Of a stretch of DNA of 64,000 nucleotides, positions 25,269 to 34,816 are shown in pieces. Under the pieces are notes generated by a model. It saw only the letters and a list, made by a program, of their open reading frames with translations, did not search any database and was not told the DNA's origin. This DNA is from DAOUKH01 sp965261455. Its GTDB lineage: Bacteria > Chloroflexota > Dehalococcoidia > SHYB01. Location: contig OZ253453.1 in assembly GCA_965261455.1 (NCBI GenBank), positions 2,666,001-2,730,000 on the forward strand, read 5' to 3'. Numbering within the stretch: the first letter of the stretch is position 1; each line of letters begins with the position of its first letter. Both the position numbers and the translations under genes were made by a program.

Positions 25269-27998
25269 ATGCGTGAGGAGGAGCAGAGCGCCCTCCGCGT
25301 GGCCTATGAGCGGCGCAACCGCGACCTCGACCCGCAGCTCGTGTGGCGCGGCAAGGACGAGCAGGACTGGTCCGACCTCGTGGTTAACGTGCCGCCCCTG
25401 TTCATCCAGGAGCGGGTCCACCCGAAGGTCCTCATCGACGACCTCATGCGCCAGTCACGGAACGGCCACAAGCCGGACGAATACCAGACCGACATGTTCG
25501 CCGACTTCAACGGCCTGCCCTCCGAGGACGCCAAGACCGAGTTCTACCAGCACGACGCCAACTGGTCCAATCGCATGGTCCTCGGCGACAGCCTTCAAGT
25601 GATGGCGTCCCTCGCCGAGCGCGAGGGGCTGCGCGGCAAGGTGCAATGTATCTACGTCGACCCGCCCTACGGCATCAAGTTCAACTCCAACTTCCAATGG
25701 TCGACGACCAGCCGCGACGTGAAGGACGGCAACCGCGAACACATCACGCGAGAGCCGGAGCAGGTAAAGGCTTTCCGTGACACCTGGCGCGACGGCATCC
25801 ACTCTTATCTGACCTACCTGCGCGACCGCCTCGCCGTGGCCCGTGACCTGTTGACCGGCAGCGGCTCCATCTTCATGCAGATTGGCGATGAGAACGTCCA
25901 TCGCGTCCGCGCGCTCATGGACGAAGTGTTTGGGGAGAATAATCTCTCTGCAGTTATCGTGTTCCGCAAGACAACTGGGGCCAATAGCCCAAGTGCGAAG
26001 GTTAATGCTGTCGCATCAATTTGTGACTATGTGCTGTGGTATGCAAAATCTATAGAGAACTTGAAGTACAGGCAACTTTACGTCGACAAAGACCCAGAGG
26101 TCTTTCAGGGTTATAACCGCCTCCTTGACACCACTACATTTGAAGAAATTCAAGACAAAGCACTCTCGTCCTATGGTGATGATTCACGATATAGCTTATT
26201 CCAGACCGAGAATCTTACCTCAACTGGCTACAGTGAGCGGTTGTCGCAACCCACTCGGTTCTTTGGGCGTGTTTTCCGACCATCCGGTTCCAATCATTGG
26301 AAAACTACCCCCGAAGGGATGGTTCGCCTTTTCCAATCGAATCGTCTCATACCGAGAGGGAGTAGTTTGAACTACCGGCGATTCCTTAATGATTTTCGCG
26401 TCACACCCATCAATAATATTTGGAATGACATACGAGTCGGTTATGCGTCAGACCCAAGAGCATACGTCGTCCAGACTTCCACGCAAGTCATTCAACGTTG
26501 CATGCTGATGACCACCGATCCCGGAGACCTCGTGCTTGACCCCACCTGCGGCTCTGGCACCACGGCCTATGTCGCGGAACAGTGGGGGCGGCGGTGGATC
26601 ACCATCGACACCTCCCGCGTCGCCCTGGCCCTGGCCCGCGCCCGCATCATGGGTGCCCGCTATCCGTACCACCTGCTCGCCGACAGCCGCGAGGGGCAGG
26701 CGAAGGAAGCCGAACTTGGGAGAACGGCTCCTCCAGACGAGAATCGACGGTATTACGAGAACATACGGCAGGGGTTCGTCTACGATCGCGTGCCGCACGT
26801 CACGCTGCGTTCCATCGCCAACAACGCGGAGATCGACGTTATTTGGGAGGCCGCTCAGAAGCATCTCGAACCCCTTCGAGAAAAGCTCACGGCCACTCTT
26901 GGCGTGTCGTGGGAGGAGTGGGAGATACCCCGCGATGCCGATGAGACTTGGCCGGTCGATGCGAAAGGTCTTCATGCCCAATGGTGGGAGCGGCGCATCG
27001 CTCGTCAGAAGGAAATCGACGCCTCAATTGCCGCCAAAGCCGACTACGAATACCTCTACGACAAGCCCTACGAGGACTCGGGCAAGGTGCGCGTCGCCGG
27101 CCCCTTCACCGTCGAGAGCATCTCCCCCCATCGAACACTGGAGGTGGACGAGAACGGCGATACGTTTGATCGTATTGCCGAGCAGGGGGTGGCCTACGGT
27201 CAGGGGTACGACTTCGGCCAGACCATCCTGGAGAACCTGAAGCTCGCTGGCGTGCAGCAGGCGCACCGGGAGGACCGCATCGAATTCACCTCGCTCACGG
27301 CTTGGCCCGGCCGCCTCGTCTGCGCCGAGGGGCGGTACGTGGAGGGAGGTGCTGCGGGAGACGAGGACTCTGGGAAGGAGCGCCGCGCCGCCATCTTCGT
27401 GGGGCCAGAGTTTGGCACCGTCTCCCGCCCCGACCTGGTGGAGGCGGCGAGGGAGGCCGCCGACGCGAACTTCGACGTGCTCATTGCCTGCGCCTTCAAC
27501 TACGACGCTCACTCAACGGAATTCGAGAAGCTGGGTCGTATTCCCGTGTTGAAGGCGCGGATGAATGCCGACCTCCACATGGCCAACGACCTGAAGAACA
27601 CCGGCAAAGGCAACCTCTTCGTCATCTTCGGAGAACCGGACGTCGACATCCTCGACGCCGATGACGGGCAGATCCAGGTGAAGGTTAACGGCGTCGATGT
27701 CTTCCACCCCAACACCGGCGAAGTCCGCAGCGACGGCGCCGATGGGATCGCCTGCTGGTTTATCGACACCGACTACAACGCGGAGAGCTTCTTCGTCCGC
27801 CACGCCTATTTCATGGGCGCGAACGATCCCGACAAGGCGCTGAGAACGACGCTGAAGGCGGAGATCGACGAGGAGGCGTGGGCGACACTCCACGGCGACA
27901 CCTCGCGTCCCTTCGAGAAGCCCGCGTCGGGGCGCATCGCCGTCAAGGTCATTAACCACCTTGGCGACGAGGTGATGAAGGTGTTCAGGGTGAACTGA
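25269..27998 (+). CDS. Type III-like DNA-adenine methyltransferase (Mod)
   Basis: A 909-residue N6-adenine methyltransferase of the beta class: catalytic DPPY (residues 131-134, YVDPPYGIKF) precedes the AdoMet-binding motif DPTCGSGTT (about 424-432). The region between them, roughly 25930-26520, is clearly AT-richer and should be the target recognition domain. The frame is open upstream through EPKQVEALTHEEARRRN, which looks like the true family N-terminus, but no ATG, GTG or TTG is found there. The first usable start is 25269, so the natural start seems lost with the end of the R gene. Confidence 0.87.
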   Translation: MREEEQSALRVAYERRNRDLDPQLVWRGKDEQDWSDLVVNVPPLFIQERVHPKVLIDDLMRQSRNGHKPDEYQTDMFADFNGLPSEDAKTEFYQHDANWSNRMVLGDSLQVMASLAEREGLRGKVQCIYVDPPYGIKFNSNFQWSTTSRDVKDGNREHITREPEQVKAFRDTWRDGIHSYLTYLRDRLAVARDLLTGSGSIFMQIGDENVHRVRALMDEVFGENNLSAVIVFRKTTGANSPSAKVNAVASICDYVLWYAKSIENLKYRQLYVDKDPEVFQGYNRLLDTTTFEEIQDKALSSYGDDSRYSLFQTENLTSTGYSERLSQPTRFFGRVFRPSGSNHWKTTPEGMVRLFQSNRLIPRGSSLNYRRFLNDFRVTPINNIWNDIRVGYASDPRAYVVQTSTQVIQRCMLMTTDPGDLVLDPTCGSGTTAYVAEQWGRRWITIDTSRVALALARARIMGARYPYHLLADSREGQAKEAELGRTAPPDENRRYYENIRQGFVYDRVPHVTLRSIANNAEIDVIWEAAQKHLEPLREKLTATLGVSWEEWEIPRDADETWPVDAKGLHAQWWERRIARQKEIDASIAAKADYEYLYDKPYEDSGKVRVAGPFTVESISPHRTLEVDENGDTFDRIAEQGVAYGQGYDFGQTILENLKLAGVQQAHREDRIEFTSLTAWPGRLVCAEGRYVEGGAAGDEDSGKERRAAIFVGPEFGTVSRPDLVEAAREAADANFDVLIACAFNYDAHSTEFEKLGRIPVLKARMNADLHMANDLKNTGKGNLFVIFGEPDVDILDADDGQIQVKVNGVDVFHPNTGEVRSDGADGIACWFIDTDYNAESFFVRHAYFMGANDPDKALRTTLKAEIDEEAWATLHGDTSRPFEKPASGRIAVKVINHLGDEVMKVFRVN

Positions 27999-28011
27999 CG
28001 CCTCGCGCGGC

Positions 28012-31000
28012 CTACGGCCCCGCCCTACCCCCCGCGGCGAGGGCGGCTTGGGCTTCGGCGGCGAGGGCCTCGATGTCGGTGAAGGTCTCGGCGCGGGCGG
28101 GGCGGAGGAAGAGGAGCGAGACTTCTTTGATGGGCCGGCCCGCGGCGATGCCGGCGGCGAGGGCGTAGGCGCCGCCCTGTAGGCGGTAGCGCTCGGGCGG
28201 GTCTTCGTCCGCTTCGAGCGCGTCGGTCTTGTAGTCCACCACCACTAGTTCGCCGTCTTCCTCGAAGAGGAGGTCGACGAAGCCTTCGAGGAGCCGGCCT
28301 TCGGCGGGCGCGCTGACGTACAGTTCGCGGTAGTACTTGCCCGACGCCACGGCGCGCCTGACCAAGGGCGACTCCACCGCCGCCTTTGTGAGCGAGGCGA
28401 CCTCGCGCCACCGGTCGGCGATGCCCTCGGCGGCGGCTTGGGCCTGGCTGACCGCCTCAATGTCGGCGCCGGTCGCTAGGTCGATGCTCTGGAGCACGCC
28501 GTGGACGGCGCGGCCCAGGTTCGTCCCTCCGCGGCCCCGCCGGTAGGGGGCGTTCTCTTCGTCGCGCTCCTCCTTGGCCTGTTGGGCCAGCGTCGTCGCC
28601 GCGACGGCGTCCACCGCCGACGCCGTCCGCACCAGGGCGGCGCGTTCCTCACGCCACCGCTCTCGATCTGGAGGCGTCAGGTCGAGTGGCGCCGCGTCGG
28701 GCTCCGTAGCGACGGCGTCCGGCAGCGCGTCGAGGTCGATGTCGCGCCAGAGGTCCGTGCTGTCGGCGCAGAGTTCCTCAATCCTCGCCGCGGGCGATGG
28801 TCGGTTCTCTCGCCGGAAGAGGCTGACAACGAGGTGGTCTTCGGCGCGGGTCGCGGCCACGTAGGAAAGGCGCACGCCCTCCGCGGCGTCCGCCTCCCTC
28901 TCCGAATCCTTCGCGGTGTCCCAGCCGCCGGTGTGGAATGCGCCGCCTCCGAAGCTCAGCTCCGGCGGGCCGCCATCGCGACGGAAGACGACGTTGCCGA
29001 CGCGGCCGCGTCGGTCGGCGCCAAGGCCCGCGAGGACGACGATGGGGAACTGCAGACCCTTCGAGGCATGGACGGTCATGATGCGGACGGCGTCTTCGTC
29101 GGTTTCGGGGACGGGGACTTCGACCGCCCCCGCGCCCTCCTCGGCCTGCCGCTCGATCCAATCGAGGAAGCCGCGCAGCGAGCTGCCGCTGGACTCTACG
29201 TAAGCCCGTGCTTGGTCGGCGATCCAACGCAGCCGCCGCCAGCGCTCGCGGGGCCTGGGACGTCCGAACGCGGCCTCGACGACCTGCCGGTCGCGCACCA
29301 GCGATTCGATCAGCGCGTCGGGGCGGGTCCACGTCCGCTTGCGGTGATAGTCGAGCAGCATATCGAGGGCTTCGCGGACCGGCCCTCCGCCGTCGCCGGG
29401 GCTGAAGTAGTTGAAGCGGCCCCCCGCGTCGGCGAACTCCAGCAGCTCGACGTCGCTGCATCCGAAGATGGTGGAGCGGAGGGCGGCGACGATCGCCACC
29501 TGGTCGGCGGGGCTGTCGATGGCGCGCAGGCAGTTCAGGATTTCCCGCACGTCCTGCGTGGCTAGGACCAGTGTCTGGCTTTCGACGCGGTAGGCGATGC
29601 GAGCGTCTTCGAGGGCGTACTCGATGGCCCGCAGGTTGGTCCGGGTTGGCATCAGGATGCAGACGTCCAGGAGCCGCGCCGGACGAAGGACGTGGCCGTC
29701 TTTGTCGGCGTCCTTGTCCCGTACCTGCCATGACTGCTCGATCTCGGCGATCAGGCGGGCCAGCGCCGACGCTTCCGCCTGTCGTGCCGCCTCGGCGTCA
29801 CCGACGGCGTCCCCGACGCGGTGGACGCCCAGCGGCGGGTCGGCCTCGGGCGGCGTCCACCGTGGGGCCAGGTCTTCGTACGCCGCCTGAGCCGCGCCGG
29901 TCATGTACTGTCTGAAGACATGGTTGGCCCACCGGATGACCGGCTCCTGCGACCGGAAGTTCTGAGTCAGTGATACGTGGTCCGGGCCGAAGCGCTCCCG
30001 GACTTCGCCCAGGGCGGCGATGTCGGCCCGCCGGAACCGGTAGATGGACTGCTTGGGGTCGCCCACCACGAAGAGCTTGCCAGGGACGACCGCTAGGCTC
30101 GTCCAATCGGCGGCCTGCCCGTCGGCGGATTGACCGTCGGGGTCGCCGGCGAGGAGGAAGGCAATCTCCGCCTGGATGGGATCGGTGTCCTGGAACTCGT
30201 CGATGAGGATGTGGGAGAAGCGGCGCTGGAAGTGGCGGCGGCTATCGATGTCGTCTCGCAGGAGGTCGCGGGCCCAGACGAGGAGGTCGTGGAACTCGGC
30301 CCGCCCCTCGCGGCGTCGTCGCTCCGCGTAGTCGATGACGAAGCGGCGAACCTGCTCCGCGAGGACGAGGAGCACCGCTGCTTTCGCCGCGCCAAGCTCC
30401 TCTGCCCGGGTGGCCTCCAACTCTTGGAGGATACCTTTCAGCGCCTTGCAGCCGTTTACGCCGTCGCCGCCCGAGCGCCAGTCACTCTGCTTGCCTCTCC
30501 CTTGGGAGAGCTTGCCGAAGCGGGAGAGCCGCGCCCACGCCGCGCCCGCGTCGCCCTCGCCCGCGAGCCGGTCCGCCAGGTCGGCGACCTGACTTCCGTG
30601 CTGGAAGAGCGGGTCGTCCTCCCCGAGGATGGACAGCTTCAGTAGCCTGCTGATCTCGTGCCGAGCGCCGGCCAGCTCCCCCGCAGTGCGTGGCTCGGGA
30701 TAGGCCGGGGCCGGAAAGGGGTTGTTGAGACGGTCGTAGTTGTCGTGGAAGATCTTCGCCATCTCGTGCAGATTGTCCGGGCGAAGACCGAGGCGGATGG
30801 CCTGCCGCATTGACCCGGCCGCCTCGGCGGAGTCGAGCGCGGTGTCGAGCCAGCCCTGCCAGGCTTCGTCGAAGGCCAGGTCGGAGGCGATGGGGTCGGC
30901 GACCTCGAAGCCGGGGGGAAGACCGGCCTCCAGCGGTCGCTCGCGGAGGAGCGCCCCGGCGAAGCTATGCAGCGTCTGGATGGAGGCGGACTCGAGGTTT

Positions 31001-31290
31001 TCCAGGGCGGCGCGGCAACGGTCGGCCTCGGCGCCGCGCTCGTCGGCGGTCCTCTGTTCCATACCTTCGCGGACGCGCTCGCGCAGCTCGGCGGCGGCGG
31101 CCTCGGTGAAGGTGATCGCGGCGACCTCCTCGACCTTCGCGCGGCCCGAGGCGATCAGCGCGACGACCCGCGAGACGAGCGCCGTCGTCTTGCCCGCGCC
31201 CGCGCCGGCCTCGACGAAGAGGCTCGTGCCGAGCTCAGACTCGATGCGGTCTCGGGCGGTCTGGTCTGCCGGCTTCCACTCGCCGGTCAT
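28012..31290 (-). CDS. addA: AddA-like UvrD-family helicase/nuclease
   Basis: A 1092-residue superfamily 1A helicase fused to a RecB-type nuclease. Walker A is VEAGAGAGKTTAL near residue 30, Walker B is ILIDEFQDTDPIQ, and motif III/IV is GDPKQSIYRFRRADI. The C-terminal nuclease core reads VVVDYKTDALEA. With AddB it should process double-strand breaks to single strands for RecA loading, and it degrades foreign linear DNA. The start at 31290 overlaps the AddB stop (ATGA); the longer frame lacks support. The gene ends 13 bases from the convergent methyltransferase stop. Confidence 0.88.
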   Translation of the reverse strand: MTGEWKPADQTARDRIESELGTSLFVEAGAGAGKTTALVSRVVALIASGRAKVEEVAAITFTEAAAAELRERVREGMEQRTADERGAEADRCRAALENLESASIQTLHSFAGALLRERPLEAGLPPGFEVADPIASDLAFDEAWQGWLDTALDSAEAAGSMRQAIRLGLRPDNLHEMAKIFHDNYDRLNNPFPAPAYPEPRTAGELAGARHEISRLLKLSILGEDDPLFQHGSQVADLADRLAGEGDAGAAWARLSRFGKLSQGRGKQSDWRSGGDGVNGCKALKGILQELEATRAEELGAAKAAVLLVLAEQVRRFVIDYAERRRREGRAEFHDLLVWARDLLRDDIDSRRHFQRRFSHILIDEFQDTDPIQAEIAFLLAGDPDGQSADGQAADWTSLAVVPGKLFVVGDPKQSIYRFRRADIAALGEVRERFGPDHVSLTQNFRSQEPVIRWANHVFRQYMTGAAQAAYEDLAPRWTPPEADPPLGVHRVGDAVGDAEAARQAEASALARLIAEIEQSWQVRDKDADKDGHVLRPARLLDVCILMPTRTNLRAIEYALEDARIAYRVESQTLVLATQDVREILNCLRAIDSPADQVAIVAALRSTIFGCSDVELLEFADAGGRFNYFSPGDGGGPVREALDMLLDYHRKRTWTRPDALIESLVRDRQVVEAAFGRPRPRERWRRLRWIADQARAYVESSGSSLRGFLDWIERQAEEGAGAVEVPVPETDEDAVRIMTVHASKGLQFPIVVLAGLGADRRGRVGNVVFRRDGGPPELSFGGGAFHTGGWDTAKDSEREADAAEGVRLSYVAATRAEDHLVVSLFRRENRPSPAARIEELCADSTDLWRDIDLDALPDAVATEPDAAPLDLTPPDRERWREERAALVRTASAVDAVAATTLAQQAKEERDEENAPYRRGRGGTNLGRAVHGVLQSIDLATGADIEAVSQAQAAAEGIADRWREVASLTKAAVESPLVRRAVASGKYYRELYVSAPAEGRLLEGFVDLLFEEDGELVVVDYKTDALEADEDPPERYRLQGGAYALAAGIAAGRPIKEVSLLFLRPARAETFTDIEALAAEAQAALAAGGRAGP

Positions 31291-34200
31291 GGCCCGTCCT
31301 CCCCGCTGTCGAGGAGCGCGGTGTAGGGCTCCATGCCGGGGGCCGAGCGCTTGCGCTCCCATAGGCGCTCGCGGTTGGAGGGGCAGATGCGGTCGAAGTC
31401 GCAGTAGGTGCAGTTCTCGGGGCCACGATTTCCCGGTTTCCCCGGATGCGCGGGGACGACGCCCCGCTGGATGCCGGAGACGATCATCGCGGCGACCTCT
31501 GTAAATCGGTCCTCCACGTCACGTAGCGTGACCTGCTTCATCTCGAACTTGCCGCGTGCGCTGGTGAACCAGTAGGCGGCGCGAATCTCGCGCGCGCCGG
31601 GGTAGCGGAGGCGGGCGGCGAGCGCGTAGATGGGAAGCTGGAGGCGGTGCCCCCGGTCCAGTGGGTCGTCGCGCATATCCTTGTACGGATTGGCGCTCCC
31701 CGTCTTGTAATCGATCACCCAAATCCGGGAGCCATCCGCATTGCCGTCGATCCGGTCGATCACCCCGTGGAAGCGGAGCCTCGTGCCGTCCTTGAGCGTG
31801 AGCTCGACGGGCGGCCAGCCCTCGCCGTGCACCGGCGTGTCCATGGGCCGTGCTCCCGTGCCGCCGGCCATCCCGAACGTCTGCTCGATCCCCAGGGGAG
31901 TCAGGCCCTGTTCGGCGAGCCGCTCGGAGTCCTTTTCGAGGAAGGTGTCCAGATCCTCCAGAATGTCCTCCCGCGCCACCGCCCAGAGCAGAGGTCGGCC
32001 GGTGACCCCTTCGGCCTCGGCGCGGTCGAACTCCTCCTCGGCGATCTCGTCCAGACGGCGCTGGTGCTCCGGGCCCCAGGGCCTGCCATGGCCGGGCAGG
32101 GCGCCGCCCTTGATCTGCTCGTCCACGAACCGTTCCAGGATGGCATGGACCAAGCTCCCTCGGTCCAGTGCCGAGATGGTGAGGACCCTCTCGGGCCGCT
32201 CCAGCTTCGACAGGCCCAGAACGTCGCCGAAGAAATAGCGCCGGGGGCAGGTCGCCCAGCGCTCGAGCCGGGTAGGCGAGAAGGGGCGATCGATCTGGCG
32301 CTGGAAGAGGCGGCTCGACTCCGCCAGCGCTTCGAGCCGCCCGTCCCACTCGGTGAAGTCGCGGCTCCGTAGCCCGGCCTCCATGCGGAGGGCGCGTCCC
32401 AGGGCGCCGTCGCCCTCGGCCAGGGGGTGGTCGTCGAGGCGCCCGCCGCCCGCGCGCCACGCCCGCACTGAGGCGAGGTCGAAGTCGTGCAGGTCGGCGG
32501 CGGCGCCGGGCTCGGCCAGGGCGGCTTCGGGAGAGTCGACCATGGATAGCCACGGCTCGTCCTTGTGTCGGGCAAGGCCGGAGGAGAAGACGGGCACCCC
32601 CGCGAGACGGCCCGCCGCTTCCAAGAACCACGGCGAGGGATGCTGGCCACGCTGCGCTCCGGGATCCGTTCGCGGGTAGCTGAGGAAGCGCTTGGGCGCC
32701 GCTGAAAGGGCGAGCAGGTAGAGACGCCGTTCTTCGAGCGACCGCTCGCCCGCGGGCGGGGCCAGGCTTCCGCCCAGCCGCTCCCGCAGGGCATCGGGGA
32801 GCAGGGCGTCCTCCTGCTGCTTGGGGGGCAGCGACCCATCGGCCATGCCGACGATGAAGACCGCGTCGAAGGTCATGCCCTGCGCCGCGGCGATGGATGC
32901 GGCGAAGACGCCCGATCCCGTCGCGCCGACCCGGCCCGCGGGCTGGTCGAGCAGCCCGTCGAGCAGTGTGGTGAAGCGCTCGATGTCGGCGGAAGCATCG
33001 ACGCGGTCGGCGTCGGCGAGGGAGTCGATGGCCTCCTTGACCTTGTCGTAGCTTTGCTCCGAGGCGGGCCACCGGCCGGGGTCGTGGGCGTAGTCTTCGA
33101 GCATATCGGCGGCCCATTTGGCGTATTCTCCCCACGAGCCGGACTCCGGCGGCTCGCGGCGGGCGAGCTCGCGGACGAAGGAACGCAGCCGCTCCGCCGT
33201 GACGCGCAGTGTCTCCAAGCGGAGGGATCGGGACGGCGGCTCCCCACGCGCGTCGGCGCGCTCGGCCTGGCCGAGGAGCTCCCGCTCGTAGCGCCGGAGA
33301 CGCTCGTCCCATTGCTCGGCGCCGCCGACCACGCCGGCCTCGGCGGAGACCTGTTCCCAACCGGGCAGGGCTTGTGAGGCGAGGTCCTGGCCCTTGCCGG
33401 TCCTGAAGGGCGTCTCGGCGATCAGCGTCATCACCGCCTCGCGGCTCAAGTCCGTCTCGAAGCCGCGCAGGAGCAGCGTGACGAGCTTGCCCGCCGGCGT
33501 GTCTCTCAGCCGCGCCGTGTCCGGCCCGGCGATGGGGATGCCGGCATTTTCAAGCTGGAGCCGGAGCAGCGCGGCGTAGGGCTCGGCCTGCCGGTAGAGG
33601 ACGGCGATGCGGTGGAACGGCGTCCCCTCTCCGGCCAGCCGGACGATACGGCGGAGGACTTGGCGGATTTCCTCGTGGGCGTCGGGCGCGCTGAGCAGAT
33701 GATCGACGGTGCCGCGCGTGGTCGCTTCGGCGCGGTCTTCAACCGCCGACCCGGCCAAGAGTGCTGCGGCGAGCCGCGTCCGTTCGTCGACCCGCTCCTC
33801 GCCGGTCATGCCCAACACGACCGAGCTCGATCCGACCTTGCCCAGCGCTTCGGCGAGCGCGGCCTCCGCGGGGGAGAAGTCGTGTATGAGGTAGAAGACG
33901 ACGGCCCCGATATCCCGCAACGCGCCGACCGCACCGCCGCCGTGTACGGCTCCGGCGGCGAGCCGCGCCAGTTCCTCCGCGCCGTAGTAGTCGCCGAGCA
34001 GTCCCTGGTACGCGCGGTACCACTCGACGAGCTGGCGGCGCAGGCGGTCGGACGACTCGACCTCGCCGAGCGTTCCGTCGAGGCGGTTGAGCAGCCGGAA
34101 GGTCCGCGCCGCGCTCTGTTGCGTCTTGGTGTGCCCGGCAACATCGGCGAGGGGGCCGGGGCCGAGACGCCGGCCCGCGGCGTTGACGGCGGCCTGCGCC

Positions 34201-34478
34201 AGCGCGGGGGTGAGCGGCGTCTTGCCCCGCTTCGCGGCCTCCGGCGCGCCGAGATACTCGGCGAGCCTCGGCAGCGCCATGAACCGCACGTTGATCAGCC
34301 CCGCCGGACGGCTGAGCCGCCGCCGCAGCGACAGGCCGGCGTAGCTCGTCGGCGTGACCACCGTCACCGGCGCGAGGTCGTCGCCGGCCTTGGCCCGTTC
34401 GATCAGCGCCCGGAGGCGCTCGAAGGCTGGCTCCCCGACGGGTTCGAGGAAGACACCGGGGCGCGGCCGGCCGTTCAC
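31287..34478 (-). CDS. addB: AddB-like helicase-nuclease subunit
   Basis: A 1063-residue partner of AddA. The N-terminal half is an inactive-looking helicase region (VTVVTPTSYAGLSLRRRL). The C-terminal nuclease has IWVIDYKTGSANPY. An iron-sulfur cluster is indicated by Cys in TCPRRYFF and the trio in CTYCDFDRIC, as in AddB. The start is a GTG at 34478 that overlaps the upstream stop (GTGA); a longer in-frame start would run into the nucleotidyltransferase gene. Tight overlap on both sides places it in a four-gene coupled operon. Confidence 0.87.
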   Translation of the reverse strand: MNGRPRPGVFLEPVGEPAFERLRALIERAKAGDDLAPVTVVTPTSYAGLSLRRRLSRPAGLINVRFMALPRLAEYLGAPEAAKRGKTPLTPALAQAAVNAAGRRLGPGPLADVAGHTKTQQSAARTFRLLNRLDGTLGEVESSDRLRRQLVEWYRAYQGLLGDYYGAEELARLAAGAVHGGGAVGALRDIGAVVFYLIHDFSPAEAALAEALGKVGSSSVVLGMTGEERVDERTRLAAALLAGSAVEDRAEATTRGTVDHLLSAPDAHEEIRQVLRRIVRLAGEGTPFHRIAVLYRQAEPYAALLRLQLENAGIPIAGPDTARLRDTPAGKLVTLLLRGFETDLSREAVMTLIAETPFRTGKGQDLASQALPGWEQVSAEAGVVGGAEQWDERLRRYERELLGQAERADARGEPPSRSLRLETLRVTAERLRSFVRELARREPPESGSWGEYAKWAADMLEDYAHDPGRWPASEQSYDKVKEAIDSLADADRVDASADIERFTTLLDGLLDQPAGRVGATGSGVFAASIAAAQGMTFDAVFIVGMADGSLPPKQQEDALLPDALRERLGGSLAPPAGERSLEERRLYLLALSAAPKRFLSYPRTDPGAQRGQHPSPWFLEAAGRLAGVPVFSSGLARHKDEPWLSMVDSPEAALAEPGAAADLHDFDLASVRAWRAGGGRLDDHPLAEGDGALGRALRMEAGLRSRDFTEWDGRLEALAESSRLFQRQIDRPFSPTRLERWATCPRRYFFGDVLGLSKLERPERVLTISALDRGSLVHAILERFVDEQIKGGALPGHGRPWGPEHQRRLDEIAEEEFDRAEAEGVTGRPLLWAVAREDILEDLDTFLEKDSERLAEQGLTPLGIEQTFGMAGGTGARPMDTPVHGEGWPPVELTLKDGTRLRFHGVIDRIDGNADGSRIWVIDYKTGSANPYKDMRDDPLDRGHRLQLPIYALAARLRYPGAREIRAAYWFTSARGKFEMKQVTLRDVEDRFTEVAAMIVSGIQRGVVPAHPGKPGNRGPENCTYCDFDRICPSNRERLWERKRSAPGMEPYTALLDSGEDGP

Positions 34479-34816
34479 GGTGCGCGGCGCGGCGGGTCCG
34501 CCGGCGTCGCGGCCGCCCGTGCGTAGATCGTCGTCCCGAACGCGTCGATATGCTGTTTGAGCGGGGCGTAACGAATGTGCTCGTAGGCCTGCACGTCGCA
34601 CTTCTGCGGAATGGCGGCGTCGTCGAGGTCGAGGGCCAGCCGCCCCAGGCGGCGGCCGTCCAAGATCCCGCGCGTGGCCAGATCGATGTCTGAACGCACG
34701 CTCGCCTTGCCCGTCGCGCGGGAGCCGAACAGGATGACCTCTGTCAGCTCAGGATAGGCGGCGAAGATCCGGGTCAGCTTCCCCAACGTTTCAGCGGAGA
34801 GATCGGGGGCGTTCAT
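34475..34816 (-). CDS. MNT-family minimal nucleotidyltransferase (antitoxin)
   Basis: A 113-residue minimal nucleotidyltransferase. The signature GSRATGKASVRSDIDLA contains the GSxxxG and DxD-type metal-binding residues, and KCDVQAYEHI supplies the third carboxylate region. In characterised HEPN/MNT pairs this enzyme inactivates the HEPN RNase by adding nucleotides (type VII toxin-antitoxin). It overlaps the HEPN gene by ATGA and the addB gene by GTGA. The final 20 residues (AAATPADPPRRAP) are a low-complexity tail. Confidence 0.85.
   Translation of the reverse strand: MNAPDLSAETLGKLTRIFAAYPELTEVILFGSRATGKASVRSDIDLATRGILDGRRLGRLALDLDDAAIPQKCDVQAYEHIRYAPLKQHIDAFGTTIYARAAATPADPPRRAP

Noticed and set aside
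27990..28030. Attachment site repeating the tRNA-Leu 3' end at the right side of the restriction locus
   Set aside because: No copy of the tRNA end was found there by eye, and no integrase gene is present.
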